Assembly: GCF_001648895.1 (NCBI RefSeq)
Contig: NZ_LXUF01000016.1
Span: 1 to 64,000, forward strand
From: Methylovorus sp. MM2
Lineage (GTDB): Bacteria > Pseudomonadota > Gammaproteobacteria > Burkholderiales > Methylophilaceae
DNA: 64,000 nucleotides
Direction of reading: 5' to 3'
Shown one piece after another: positions 17,210 through 26,065 of the stretch (positions within the stretch are counted from its first letter, which is position 1; each line of letters opens with the position of its first letter). Under the pieces are notes generated by a model. The model did no database searches. It saw only the letters and a list, made by a program, of their open reading frames with translations, and had not been told where the DNA came from. The position numbers were made by a program, and so were the translations under genes.

Positions 17210-18943
17210 CTAAGATGGCTCAGCTTTTTTTGAGCCCTTTTTTCTTTTGAAACTGGCTATCTTTTTTAACATCCACCGCCATACGATACCCTCGGCAATC
17301 TCTCTACCATTCATGACGAATGTCAGCACTTTATGGTTGCTTAATAAGATCGACTGCATCGTTTTTGCATAATCCTTACCGCAGAAAAGCACCAGATCGC
17401 CTTCCAGCAGTAGTGTAGTCTTCTCTGGCAATAAGGTACTCTGGCCATTTCTTATCAGCATCAGTGGCACAAGTTCCAGATGTTCTGTGCGGTTGTTCGG
17501 ATTTTGTGTGATCGCGTTCAATGGTACCGGGATACCCCATCGAATGAGGTTCGATACTGCTGGGGAGTGGATGTGGTCGACCGTCACGCGCCATGTCAGT
17601 GGTACTGATTCGCCTACGGTCTCAACCAGCTCGCTGATCACTTGATTAGACCATGCATTACTTTGGTTGCGCGCAAGGCTCAGGAATTGTGAAAGTAGCG
17701 GGGCGACCATGTGGGCGAGGCATTCATGGGCGATGATATTGCTTGGCTGCATAGTGATATCTGCATTGAACTGGTCGAACAACACCTCATTGAATCGACG
17801 GTTCTTGCGGATGACCACGAAGATATCCGGATTCAACTCACGTGCAGTCATGACGATAGAAAGATTATTGATGTCATCGTTGGTGCCTGCAACGATACCT
17901 ACGGCATCTTCAATTCCAGCTTCTTGTAGTATCTTGCCTTCTGCGCCACTACCCACGATACAGTTCACACAGCCCGTTAACTCAGGGTCTGCCTCGATGA
18001 TCACGGTGCTGATGTTTTCACGTTCAAGGTTCGCTACAACGGATTTGCCAAAACGGCCGTAACCGCAGATGACCCATTTTCCTATTGGAGGGCAAGCCGG
18101 TGAGGGCAGGGCATCACCGGGTACGGCAGTCAGCCATTCATGTAATAGATACGTACCTAAAGCGTGCACTTCCATCGCGAGCAGTTCGCCAAAGAGAGCA
18201 TAAGGATTGATGATATGGTCGGTGCCAAAAGAGGCCATGTTGGCGGCAACTTCTTCATTCTCCGCACGTGCCAGCATCAATAGATTCGGGTTGATGAGCT
18301 TAACCGCGATGGCGATAGCGAGATTCACATGGTCGTTATCTGTCAATGCCGCAACGCCTCGACAAAGCGGATGTTTCACACCTGCTCTCAGCAGGGTATC
18401 CGGCATCTTTGTATCGGCGCAAAGGTTGGGAATGTCAAATTGGTGGTCCTCAAGCTCCAACTCGTTGATGAGGTCTTGCTGAATCTCGAGTACCACGACC
18501 CGAATACCTTTTTTGTCGAGCGCACTGACGAGTTGCTTACCAGTCTCACCATAACCGCAGACGATGTAGAAGGGCTCATGCAGATGTTCCACCTCTCGGG
18601 CGAAACGCGCTGTGGTGACTGCTAGCTTCAGCCCCGGATCTTGAAACAGGGAAATGATCTTACCGATGGCATAGAACCACGGGATAACGGTAAAGTAGAT
18701 GGAGAATGTCATCCATAGACGTTGTGACGGGCTATAAGGGAAAGGCACTTCACCAAAGCCAATCGTCGTCGCTGTATAGCTGATGACGTAAAACGCCTCG
18801 AACACACTCATGTGCCAAGGCCGACCCTCGGGGTCTGTGCCCGGCATCATCGTCAAACCAATGATGGCAATGGTATAGGTGACGATGACCAGAATCAGCG
18901 GCGCTCGCATGCGCCGCAGAATCAGGAAGAAGATGTTATTCAA
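17210..18943 (-). CDS. potassium channel with two TrkA-N (RCK) domains
   Basis: A 577-residue inner-membrane ion channel subunit. The N-terminus has two hydrophobic helices around a pore loop whose selectivity filter reads TATTIGFGE (about residues 58-66). Two Rossmann-type RCK domains follow: YIVCGYGETGKQLVSAL (about 127) and WVICGYGRFGKSVVANL (about 288), each binding a nucleotide or ion that gates the pore. The layout resembles GsuK/Kch-type K+ channels with tandem RCK domains in one chain. It lies 15 bases behind a DUF6394-like membrane protein on the same strand, so the two may act together. Confidence 0.85.
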   Translation of the reverse strand: MNNIFFLILRRMRAPLILVIVTYTIAIIGLTMMPGTDPEGRPWHMSVFEAFYVISYTATTIGFGEVPFPYSPSQRLWMTFSIYFTVIPWFYAIGKIISLFQDPGLKLAVTTARFAREVEHLHEPFYIVCGYGETGKQLVSALDKKGIRVVVLEIQQDLINELELEDHQFDIPNLCADTKMPDTLLRAGVKHPLCRGVAALTDNDHVNLAIAIAVKLINPNLLMLARAENEEVAANMASFGTDHIINPYALFGELLAMEVHALGTYLLHEWLTAVPGDALPSPACPPIGKWVICGYGRFGKSVVANLERENISTVIIEADPELTGCVNCIVGSGAEGKILQEAGIEDAVGIVAGTNDDINNLSIVMTARELNPDIFVVIRKNRRFNEVLFDQFNADITMQPSNIIAHECLAHMVAPLLSQFLSLARNQSNAWSNQVISELVETVGESVPLTWRVTVDHIHSPAVSNLIRWGIPVPLNAITQNPNNRTEHLELVPLMLIRNGQSTLLPEKTTLLLEGDLVLFCGKDYAKTMQSILLSNHKVLTFVMNGREIAEGIVWRWMLKKIASFKRKKGSKKAEPS

Positions 18944-18958
18944 GATGGTATATACAAC

Positions 18959-19330
18959 CTAGCGACGCAGACTGACTGTCTCCGCGATGAGCAACACGAC
19001 CGAGATGATATTAGCCACAAATGCGCCAGCGGCTAATGATACGACACGGGCGATGGTCGTTGTCTCGTCGGTCGCCGTTGAGGCAATCCAAAGAATCGCG
19101 GCGACAATCAGTTGCAGGTCAGCCACCAGGCTAGTGGCTAGATGCAGTGCGCCTATCTGCGTACGGTCACCGAATTTGAGCACCGTGGCGATCAGGTTAA
19201 TGACGATCGCTGCATAAAGCTCATAGACATGATGGTGTGCTGGATTATCGATATCACCGATAAAGAAGCCGAAATTCAGGGTAAGTGCCAGTACGATGAA
19301 GAAACCAAAAACTACTTTTTCAAGATTCAT
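18959..19330 (-). CDS. DUF6394-like small membrane protein
   Basis: A 123-residue protein with about four hydrophobic segments and an early FGFFIGDIDNPAHHHVYELY stretch, which I associate with the DUF6394 family from memory; function is unknown. It sits directly before the two-RCK channel gene, and conserved acidic and histidine residues between the first two helices could bind metal or ions. A role linked to K+ channel assembly is inference from position only. Confidence 0.6.
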   Translation of the reverse strand: MNLEKVVFGFFIVLALTLNFGFFIGDIDNPAHHHVYELYAAIVINLIATVLKFGDRTQIGALHLATSLVADLQLIVAAILWIASTATDETTTIARVVSLAAGAFVANIISVVLLIAETVSLRR

Positions 19331-19391
19331 GTTGTTCTCTTTTTGCGATACACGGGATGATATTACTGTGAATTAGAACGTGATTTTAGCC

Positions 19392-20372
19392 TTACAAGTT
19401 GGGCTTTGCGAGTAGCCATGCACCTAGGCTTAATAATAATCGTTGATAGCGTTGGCTGATCAGGCATGTTTTAACTTTACTCACATCGCCTTCGCTTAAC
19501 ACATGGCTAAGCCATCTTATCTCGTTGCTAGGTGCGCCTAGGCTTTGCACTTGTAATATCGCGGACTCCAGACGCTGTACTGCCCATTGCATCTGTTTGA
19601 TGCCCTCGATACTCTGGTTCTCCAGCACGATCGCCTGATTGCTTTGTAGGTGTCTGACACACTCCCATGCCGTCTGTTCGAATATCTGCTCGGAGGAGAT
19701 ATTGCTGGTGATCTTGATGGATTTTGCTGTACTGATCTTTAATGGTTCAGGGCGATAATACGCATAGCCGCGCTGGGCTTTGCTGATGTTCTCAATCGTG
19801 AGTGGGATATCTTTCTGCAATTCAAGCGCAAGCTCGAATACATGAACAGGGTTGCCGGTTTTTAGCTCAATCTCGATTTCTTCGATGCGGTCTTTTTTTT
19901 CTTCCCCGACGATGAGGTCGCCTATATCGAGAGCCAGTTCCAGCGTAGTGCCATCATCATAAGATAGCTGCCACTCGGTGCGCATCATGTCAGTGGTGAA
20001 TATCGGTTTCAATGCATCGCGAAGCGTAGCATCAGAGAATATCTCGACGATGTTTGGGTCGGATATCTTATCGATCTTGTTGAAATCGGGTGCGTTAGTG
20101 GAGAGGATATCTTCCCACTCCATGCGCTGGTGCAGGCCAGCAACTGATTTCCCCGCGCTTTTGACTGCCTGGAACCAGCCGCCTGACATGCTGCGAACGC
20201 GTAAACTGGTTTTTTTGTCGAGTAGAGTAAGCGTTGGCGTGTCGTAATAGGTACTGATCAATCGGCGCGTGATGGGTTCGCCTACTAGGTGTTGCCGGAT
20301 AACTTGATGATCATTTAGCCTTGGCCCATCCGCTTCACTTATGCGAAGTTTTAACTCGATCTCATTCGGCAT
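19392..20372 (-). CDS. CYTH domain protein with a short CHAD-like C-terminus
   Basis: Residues 1-205 are a CYTH (triphosphate tunnel) domain: the hallmark EIELKLRI at the N-terminus (ExExK), RRLISTYYDTP, SLRVRSM and EIEIELKTG are all present. Such enzymes hydrolyse inorganic triphosphate or nucleotides in a tunnel. Residues 210-326 contain only one CHAD-like helix pair (GIKQMQWAVQRLESAI, compare HxMRVxxRRLRxxL), so the CHAD part is short and the histidine is missing. I use the ATG at 20372 because AAGGTG is seven bases upstream; the ATG at 20378 is too close. It overlaps the end of the ParA gene. Confidence 0.8.
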   Translation of the reverse strand: MPNEIELKLRISEADGPRLNDHQVIRQHLVGEPITRRLISTYYDTPTLTLLDKKTSLRVRSMSGGWFQAVKSAGKSVAGLHQRMEWEDILSTNAPDFNKIDKISDPNIVEIFSDATLRDALKPIFTTDMMRTEWQLSYDDGTTLELALDIGDLIVGEEKKDRIEEIEIELKTGNPVHVFELALELQKDIPLTIENISKAQRGYAYYRPEPLKISTAKSIKITSNISSEQIFEQTAWECVRHLQSNQAIVLENQSIEGIKQMQWAVQRLESAILQVQSLGAPSNEIRWLSHVLSEGDVSKVKTCLISQRYQRLLLSLGAWLLAKPNL

Positions 20373-21015
20373 TTTCATTCACCTTGGTATCCCGGTCGGC
20401 ATTCACTATCCAGTGCAGTAAAGGTGCCCATTGCTGCAAATCTCTGCTGACTTGCGATGGGCGGATATCGAATAAGCTTATACCTTGTTCTGCTGCCAAT
20501 GCATAGATTTGGGCATCACGAATATTCCCCATCACAGGAAATCCACTTTTAGCCAGATAAGCCTGTAAAGTTGCTGCGGAGCGCGTGCGGCTATCTATAC
20601 GCATACCGATTACGGCAACAAATGTCTTTTCTTTACGCACGGCTTTTTCTTCACGTAGGACTTCCAGAAACTCTTCTGTAGCCCCTATATCAAACGCCGA
20701 GGGTTGAATCGGTACGATGATCCAGTCTGCAAGTTTGACTGCATTACTCAGCTTTTCGCCACGCAGGCCAGCGGGCGAATCGATAATAGTCCAGTCGGCG
20801 CTCAGGCTGTCTTTATGTTTTCCACGACCATCCATACCGTGAATGAGTGGTAATTTTTCCGGGCGACGGCTTAGCCAGCTCAAGGCAGAGTGCTGCCTGT
20901 CCGTATCGGAAAGGACGACATGTTTGCCACGGGTAGCGAAATAACCTGCCAGATTCGTGGCTATTGTGGTCTTGCCGCTTCCACCTTTGGGGTTGGCAAT
21001 TAAAATGGTTCTCAA
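20362..21015 (-). CDS. ParA-family ATPase (second copy)
   Basis: A 217-residue P-loop ATPase with the Walker A motif KGGSGKTT (residues 10-17), SDTDRQHSALSW (about 39) and the Walker B region TIIDSPAG. It is shorter than the first ParA of the window and is only distantly similar, resembling single-gene ParA/MipZ-type proteins. Its partner is unknown. The start is a TTG with GAG upstream; no ATG is available. It stands between sixA and the CYTH gene and overlaps the latter by 11 bases, so a common transcript is likely. Confidence 0.8.
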   Translation of the reverse strand: MRTILIANPKGGSGKTTIATNLAGYFATRGKHVVLSDTDRQHSALSWLSRRPEKLPLIHGMDGRGKHKDSLSADWTIIDSPAGLRGEKLSNAVKLADWIIVPIQPSAFDIGATEEFLEVLREEKAVRKEKTFVAVIGMRIDSRTRSAATLQAYLAKSGFPVMGNIRDAQIYALAAEQGISLFDIRPSQVSRDLQQWAPLLHWIVNADRDTKVNENAE

Positions 21016-21018
21016 ATT

Positions 21019-21190
21019 CTACTCGTCGAAATTTTCCAGCGTGAGCTGGTTGATATATTTACTGGTTGATATATTTATTAAGTGCAGCATCTAATGGTAC
21101 CGGATTACCGATAAAAAAGCCCTGTCCATTATCTTCATCCCGTTGAGTAGTATGATTGACTTGATTGTGTTCGAAGCGTCGCGGGCGATT
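21019..21190 (-). pseudogene. decayed tail of an EAL-like phosphodiesterase gene
   Basis: On the minus strand the 170 bases behind sixA encode DEDNGQGFFIGNPVPLDA and a short helix, which resembles the end of an EAL domain (the conserved QGxxxxxPxPxxxF region of cyclic-di-GMP phosphodiesterases). The frame stops at 21059 only because of a 16-bp tandem duplication (21046-21061 and 21062-21077); removing one copy lets the frame continue as LTLENFDE to a stop at 21019, three bases from the ParA gene. No start or upstream EAL motifs remain. Resemblance is from memory of the family, hence the moderate confidence. Confidence 0.4.
21046..21077. repeat. perfect 16-bp tandem duplication
   Basis: CTGGTTGATATATTTA occurs twice head to tail with no mismatch. 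It lies inside the decayed EAL-like gene tail and creates its premature stop on the minus strand. The identity of the copies points to a recent event, or to replication slippage. Confidence 0.9.
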
Positions 21191-21642
21191 TAGATGAAGT
21201 CGGGCGAAATGACGGCGCGTAAAACGGATTGCTCCTCATGCGCTCTAACCCGGCTGGATAACCACCAGACATTACCTTTTTTAACGCTCCAGTAATGGAT
21301 CCTGCCTGTTATCGCAAGTGCCGCCGCCATGCCTAGTGAAGGCTGGTGACCAATAATCAATACTGTCCCTGACCCTTTGGGCCAGTTAGCTGCTTCAAGT
21401 AACGCGTGCGGAGAGGCGCCGGGGGCTAGTGATTCCAGCGTGGTAAAATCCCAGCCAAGTGCTTCAGCGGTCTGCTGTGTGCGTGTTGCGGGGCTTGCAA
21501 TGACTTTTGTATCTGCAGGTAGCTGCTGCTTGAGCCATGCAGCCATCTTTTTTGCTTGCTGCTCACCTTTGTTGGTAAGCGCGCGGCTTATGTCGGGAAA
21601 TGCGTCATCTGCCTCGGCATGACGCCATAAAATAAGTTCCAT
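21190..21642 (-). CDS. sixA: phosphohistidine phosphatase SixA
   Basis: A 150-residue histidine-phosphatase-superfamily protein. The catalytic RHAEA motif (RHG type) is at residues 7-11, the second half-site IASPATRTQQTA near 48 and the late IGHQPSLG near 97, all as in SixA, which removes phosphate from histidine-containing phosphotransfer domains. The gene leads a minus-strand cluster ending at the K+ channel and is divergent from the rpfE-like gene across 96 bases. Confidence 0.92.
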   Translation of the reverse strand: MELILWRHAEADDAFPDISRALTNKGEQQAKKMAAWLKQQLPADTKVIASPATRTQQTAEALGWDFTTLESLAPGASPHALLEAANWPKGSGTVLIIGHQPSLGMAAALAITGRIHYWSVKKGNVWWLSSRVRAHEEQSVLRAVISPDFI

Positions 21643-21738
21643 AGCGTATTATTCGTTAGTTGGTTATGAGTTAGGTATGAATATCTTAGGTGTAACTATC
21701 TTAATGCTTGTAGCGGATGATTACAAAGTGACCGTTGT

Positions 21739-22722
21739 GTGAAATTACAAATTACATCTTCACGCGTGAGCGACTATCAGCGGTTGCCATCGTCTGAGCA
21801 AAAAGCCTTGGCGCAATTATTGTCATTTGCTGAGATTTCAATTATTCCTGAGACTATTGCTGCGGTCAGCTGTTCAGTTTCGGGTATTGATAGGCAGGCA
21901 GATTGGCCCATTGCTGCCATTCACCAATTGGCAGAAGGTGCGTCCCAGTCTGATGCATACTGGATGCAGATACATCCAGTACACCTGGTATTGCAGCGCG
22001 ATTACTTCTCACTTTATCCGTTTGAGCTTACGCTTGTTACCCCAGAAGAATGTGCCAGTTTGCTGACTTTGCTGAATCAGCATTTTAAGCCTGATGGTTT
22101 TGAGTTCTCGCTTGCAAAGCAGGTGATTGGAAATGAGGATGGTTTTTACCTACGTCTTCAACAGCCACCCGAGATTACAACGACATCTCCAGAACTTGTC
22201 GTAGGCAAAGACATCAGACCCTATATGCCGCAAGGTAAAGGCGCTACAAAATGGCATGGTATTTTGAACGAAGTGCAGATGTTATTGCATGATCACCCCA
22301 TCAATCAGTTGCGAGAGCGCAAAGGGTTGGTGCCCATCAATAGCATTTGGCTTTCGGGCGGAGGCGTTGTTCAACTTGCCTCAAAGGTAGCCCAGAATAT
22401 TTATGGCGATAGTCAGTTGGCTAGAGGAATCGCTAAAATGAACGGCAATAGCCTATCTGCGTTGCCTGCTGATATTGACCATTGGCTTAAGGCTGCTCAA
22501 GACGATGTGATATGGATCATAGATGATATCTCTTCCATCGGCGGCGCTAGTTTTATCAAGATGCTTTCTTTGTTAAGACGTCGAAGAATCCATGATCTTG
22601 TGCTGTATTTCGGCCTTCAAGGGCATGTGTTACATGCGCAGATTAAGTCCTCCGATACATGGCGTATCTGGCGTAAGCGCCAGCCACTTTCAACCTATTT
22701 TAATGGCGATATACATGATTGA
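21739..22722 (+). CDS. RpfE-type regulatory protein
   Basis: A 327-residue soluble protein that I match to the 'regulatory protein, RpfE type' family by its place directly before recJ and by blocks such as QIHPVHLVLQRDYF, LHDHPINQLRERKGLVPINSIWLSGGG and the C-terminal LQGHVLHAQIKSSDTWRIWRK. The family carries a phosphoglycerate-mutase-related region; in Xanthomonas rpfE sits in the pathogenicity-factor cluster next to recJ but its biochemical role is unsettled. The start is GTG at 21739. The stop overlaps the first possible recJ codon by four bases. Confidence 0.75.
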   Translation: MKLQITSSRVSDYQRLPSSEQKALAQLLSFAEISIIPETIAAVSCSVSGIDRQADWPIAAIHQLAEGASQSDAYWMQIHPVHLVLQRDYFSLYPFELTLVTPEECASLLTLLNQHFKPDGFEFSLAKQVIGNEDGFYLRLQQPPEITTTSPELVVGKDIRPYMPQGKGATKWHGILNEVQMLLHDHPINQLRERKGLVPINSIWLSGGGVVQLASKVAQNIYGDSQLARGIAKMNGNSLSALPADIDHWLKAAQDDVIWIIDDISSIGGASFIKMLSLLRRRRIHDLVLYFGLQGHVLHAQIKSSDTWRIWRKRQPLSTYFNGDIHD

Positions 22723-22742
22723 ATCAAGAAGTAAGCAGATAC

Positions 22743-24434
22743 ATGGCTAATATTGTTCATCGCTCAGTTGATCTTGCCGCAGCTCAAAACCTCGTAGCGG
22801 ATGGCATCCATCCTACGCTTGCGCGCTTGTTGGCAGCACGTGGTGTCGCACAGATTTCGCAGCTTGATACCTCGCTTGCGGGCATCATCCCTCCTGAAAA
22901 GCTAACCAACAACCTCAACATGGCACAATTGCTTGCTGATGCGATAGCACAGGAAAAATCCGTGCTGGTGATTGGCGATTATGATGCCGATGGTGCTACA
23001 GCCACTGCCATCGCAGTGCGTGGATTACGTAGCATGGGAGCAAAAGTAGATTTTCTTGTGCCTAACCGTTTTGAGTATGGTTATGGGCTGACGCCAGAGA
23101 TCGTCGCGCTCTCCGCTACCAGAAAGCCCGACATTATTGTTACGGTAGATAATGGTATCGCCAGTGTTGATGGCGTTACCGCAGCCAATGCGCTCGGTAT
23201 TTCCGTATTAGTGACAGATCATCATTTGCCAGCAGATGTTACGCCTGCCGCTGCATGTATCGTCAACCCGAATCAGCATGGGTGCGACTTCCCCAGTAAA
23301 AATCTGGCAGGTGTCGGCGTGATCTTCTATGTCATGCTGGCACTACGGGCAGAGCTGCGTGCACGTGGTGTATTCGCAGATAAACCTGAGCCTAACCTGA
23401 CAGCGCTATTGGATATCGTCGCACTCGGCACTGTCGCTGATCTAGTGAAACTGGACGATAACAATCGGATATTGGTCGATCAAGGTTTGCGGCGCATTCG
23501 TGCAGGCAAGGGGTGCCCAGCCATTCGTTGGCTATTGAAGATTGCTGGCCGCGACCCTGCATTAGCGAGCGCTCAGGATTTAGGGTTTACGGTAGGCCCG
23601 CGCTTAAATGCAGCAGGCCGACTCGATGATATGTCATTGGGTATTATGTGCCTGCTCACTGATAGTGAAGATGAGGCGCAAAAAATGGCGCAGCAGTTAC
23701 ATGAGCTTAATCTGGCACGGCGCAGCATAGAGGCCGATATGCATGACGCCGCGACCATCGCGCTGGATGATATAGATGCCGCCAACCGTTTCTCCCTGTC
23801 CCTTTATGATTCTGAGTGGCATCAGGGGGTTATCGGTATTCTCGCTTCCCGCATCAAGGAAAAACACTATCGCCCGGTCATCGCTTTTGCCCGTTCAGGG
23901 GATGGTAAGCTTAAGGGTTCTGGGCGATCAATTAGCGGGTTACATCTGCGCGATGCGCTTGATTTGATCTCAAAAAAACATCCTGATCTGCTTATCAGTT
24001 TTGGTGGGCATGCCATGGCGGCAGGGTTGAGCATTCTCGAAAAAGATTTCGACCGATTTAATCAGATTTTTGAATCTACGGTAGCTGGTTTGCTTACACC
24101 TGCCGATCTAGAGTCAGTGATCGAGGTCGATGGGCGGCTAGAGGTGATCGATATCCATTGGGATATGGCCTGTGCAATAGAGCGGCAGGTCTGGGGGCAA
24201 GGGTTCCCGCAACCTAGCTTCGCTGATGAATTTGCAGTCGTCGAGCAGCGTATCGTGGGCGAGCGGCATTTAAAGCTCAAACTTGAAAAGAACAAGCGGC
24301 GGTTTGATGCCATCTTTTTTAACCAGCAGGAGTTTCTGCCAGAACGCGTGCAGCTGGTGTATCAATTGCAGACCAATCAATATAACGGCGCGCAGAATAT
24401 TCAGCTCGGTTTGCGCCATTGGCAAGCGATATAG
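22743..24434 (+). CDS. recJ: single-stranded-DNA-specific exonuclease RecJ
   Basis: 5'-3' exonuclease of the DHH phosphoesterase family, acting in recombinational repair, mismatch repair and stalled-fork processing. The DHH motifs are clear: [17 protein letters not shown] (about 75), [23 protein letters not shown] and [11 protein letters not shown] (DHHA1 GGGH-type motif, about 415). 563 residues fits. The reading frame is open to a TTG at 22719, but I use the ATG at 22743 with AAGTAAG upstream. tpiA follows after 71 bases. Confidence 0.95.
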   Translation: MANIVHRSVDLAAAQNLVADGIHPTLARLLAARGVAQISQLDTSLAGIIPPEKLTNNLNMAQLLADAIAQEKSVLVIGDYDADGATATAIAVRGLRSMGAKVDFLVPNRFEYGYGLTPEIVALSATRKPDIIVTVDNGIASVDGVTAANALGISVLVTDHHLPADVTPAAACIVNPNQHGCDFPSKNLAGVGVIFYVMLALRAELRARGVFADKPEPNLTALLDIVALGTVADLVKLDDNNRILVDQGLRRIRAGKGCPAIRWLLKIAGRDPALASAQDLGFTVGPRLNAAGRLDDMSLGIMCLLTDSEDEAQKMAQQLHELNLARRSIEADMHDAATIALDDIDAANRFSLSLYDSEWHQGVIGILASRIKEKHYRPVIAFARSGDGKLKGSGRSISGLHLRDALDLISKKHPDLLISFGGHAMAAGLSILEKDFDRFNQIFESTVAGLLTPADLESVIEVDGRLEVIDIHWDMACAIERQVWGQGFPQPSFADEFAVVEQRIVGERHLKLKLEKNKRRFDAIFFNQQEFLPERVQLVYQLQTNQYNGAQNIQLGLRHWQAI

Positions 24435-24505
24435 CGAGCATTTGCCGCGTTGACCGTGCTAATGGCATCAAGGTAAAATTACAAAAATTCATAGGTATCA
24501 ATAAA

Positions 24506-25258
24506 ATGCGTCGTAAATTAGTAGTCGGCAATTGGAAGATGCATGGCTCTCTTGCACAGAATAAACAGTTGCTTGATGCGCTCATCCGCAAGCTTGAGCC
24601 GTTGACGCAAGCCGATTTTGCTGTCTGCGTACCATACCCTTATCTGTTCCAGACGCAGGCAGCTTTGCAAAATACCCGGATCGGCTGGGGTGCGCAAAAC
24701 ATCGCAAAGCATCAAGTCGGCGCTTATACCGGTGAAGTCAGTGCCACGATGCTTAAGGACTTTGGTTCGCAATATGTCATTGTGGGCCATTCCGAGCGCA
24801 GCACGGCTTATTGTGAAAGTGACGCCAATATCGCGGCTAAGTTTGCATCGGCACAATGTTCCGGCATTACGCCTGTGCTTTGCGTGGGGGAGACATTGCA
24901 TGAGCGAGAATCTGGCCTTCGTGAACGTGTCATCGCAGCCCAACTAGATGCCATATTGGATATCGTAGGTGCGAAAGCGTTTGCAACGGCAGTGGTATCT
25001 TATGAGCCTGTGTGGGCGATTGGCACCGGCTTCTCTGCGTCGCCCGATCAGGCGCAGAGCGCGCATGCCTTCATTCGCCAGCGGATAGCGCTGCTGGATG
25101 AAAGTGCCGCAGAGAGTGTAAGAATTCTATATGGGGGTAGCGTAAATCCCTCAAATGCGTCACAATTATTTGTTATGCCGGATATTGATGGTGGTTTGGT
25201 CGGTAGATGTTCGTTGAATGCCAACGATTTTGAAGCAATTTGTCGTGCCGCTTGTTGA
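24506..25258 (+). CDS. tpiA: triosephosphate isomerase
   Basis: Interconverts dihydroxyacetone phosphate and glyceraldehyde 3-phosphate. Residues GNWKMHGS (catalytic Lys), VIVGHSERS (His) and [10 protein letters not shown] (Glu) are all in the expected places, and the phosphate-binding [11 protein letters not shown] and [10 protein letters not shown] close the barrel. The length of 250 residues is exactly usual. The frame extends upstream to 24419 but the conserved [12 protein letters not shown] start at 24506 is chosen. The tpiA-secG-tRNA-Leu-nuo order is common in beta-proteobacteria. Confidence 0.97.
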   Translation: MRRKLVVGNWKMHGSLAQNKQLLDALIRKLEPLTQADFAVCVPYPYLFQTQAALQNTRIGWGAQNIAKHQVGAYTGEVSATMLKDFGSQYVIVGHSERSTAYCESDANIAAKFASAQCSGITPVLCVGETLHERESGLRERVIAAQLDAILDIVGAKAFATAVVSYEPVWAIGTGFSASPDQAQSAHAFIRQRIALLDESAAESVRILYGGSVNPSNASQLFVMPDIDGGLVGRCSLNANDFEAICRAAC

Positions 25259-25319
25259 AAAAAGCAAAAACAAATATCAAGCGTGTATCGCGTTTAGAAA
25301 GTATGGATTTTAAAAAAGT

Positions 25320-25667
25320 ATGGAAACTCTAGTAACAGTCATTCATGTGCTTGCAGCCGCCTCAGTGATCGGCCTTGTGCTATTGCAACACGGCAAGGGT
25401 GCCGATATGGGCGCTGCCTTCGGTAGCGGTGCGTCAGGTAGCTTGTTCGGTGTGAGCGGTTCATCAAACTTCCTGAGTCGCGCTACTGCGGTATCAGTGA
25501 CGATATTCTTTATTACCAGCTTGTCGCTGGCCTATCTATCAAGCCACCGTGCTGAGCATGCTAGTGTGCTTAAATCACATACCTTGAGTGTTCCGGAAAA
25601 GTCCGAAGCAACTAAAGCAGCACCTGAAGCTACTGAAAAATCAACAGCTAAGGATGTACCGCAATAA
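25320..25667 (+). CDS. secG: preprotein translocase subunit SecG
   Basis: A 115-residue inner-membrane protein of the SecYEG channel. Two hydrophobic helices (residues 4-22 and about 54-75) flank the conserved cytoplasmic loop LLQHGKGADMGAAFGSGASG typical of SecG. The C-terminus is a hydrophilic Lys/Glu/Thr-rich tail. A leucine tRNA follows 21 bases after the stop, so secG and the tRNA probably share a transcript. Confidence 0.95.
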   Translation: METLVTVIHVLAAASVIGLVLLQHGKGADMGAAFGSGASGSLFGVSGSSNFLSRATAVSVTIFFITSLSLAYLSSHRAEHASVLKSHTLSVPEKSEATKAAPEATEKSTAKDVPQ

Positions 25668-25688
25668 GTCTTTAGGTTTTTAGTCTTT

Positions 25689-25773
25689 GCCGTCGTGGTG
25701 GAATTGGTAGACACGCTATCTTGAGGGGGTAGTGACGAAAGTCGTGTGAGTTCGAGTCTCACCGTCGGCACCA
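25689..25773 (+). tRNA. tRNA-Leu (anticodon GAG)
   Basis: A class II tRNA with the D arm TGGTGGAATTGGTAGACAC, anticodon stem CTATC/GGTAG around the loop TTGAGGG (anticodon GAG), a short variable arm GAC-GAAA-GTC, the T arm GTGAG-TTCGAGT-CTCAC, an A discriminator and an encoded CCA. The acceptor stem GCCGTCG / CGTCGGC has one U-U mismatch at the fifth pair. It is probably processed from the tpiA-secG transcript. Confidence 0.93.
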
Positions 25774-25829
25774 AATTTAGTACAAGTAGTTGAGTTGTAA
25801 ATATCATTTGGTTTTAATTAACCGATCAG

Positions 25830-25865
25830 AACCCGCCAGATTCGTCTCGCGGGTTTTTTGTTTTT
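25830..25865 (+). terminator. rho-independent terminator after tRNA-Leu
   Basis: AACCCGC pairs with GCGGGTT across a 12-base loop and is followed by TTTTGTTTTT. It ends the recJ/tpiA/secG/tRNA-Leu transcript. Confidence 0.85.
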
Positions 25866-25922
25866 ATCGCCCTGCTTTTATTGTTTAAGCAAGCAAAATA
25901 TTTTTGAATCTCCTGCCCATTT

Positions 25923-25946
25923 AATTGTAATTATTCTGTTACAATT
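25923..25946. promoter_or_regulatory. inverted repeat upstream of the nuo promoter
   Basis: AATTGTAA and TTACAATT with an eight-base spacer form a dyad about 90-115 bases before the predicted nuo -35 box, in an AT-rich stretch. It could be a regulator binding site; no matching consensus is claimed. Confidence 0.35.
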
Positions 25947-26036
25947 TATTAATAAACTGTTAAAAACCGTGGGTAGTAAAAGAAACTGAGTTAACGCCAA
26001 AGTGTTTATCGATGCATCATCCAGACATATTCTCGC

Positions 26037-26065
26037 TTGACCAACCCTCTGTCAAAAGCCATAAT
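26037..26065 (+). promoter_or_regulatory. predicted sigma-70 promoter of the nuo operon
   Basis: TTGACC, a 17-base spacer and CATAAT give a good -35/-10 pair; transcription would start about 26072. It is the best such pair in the intergenic region. Confidence 0.55.
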
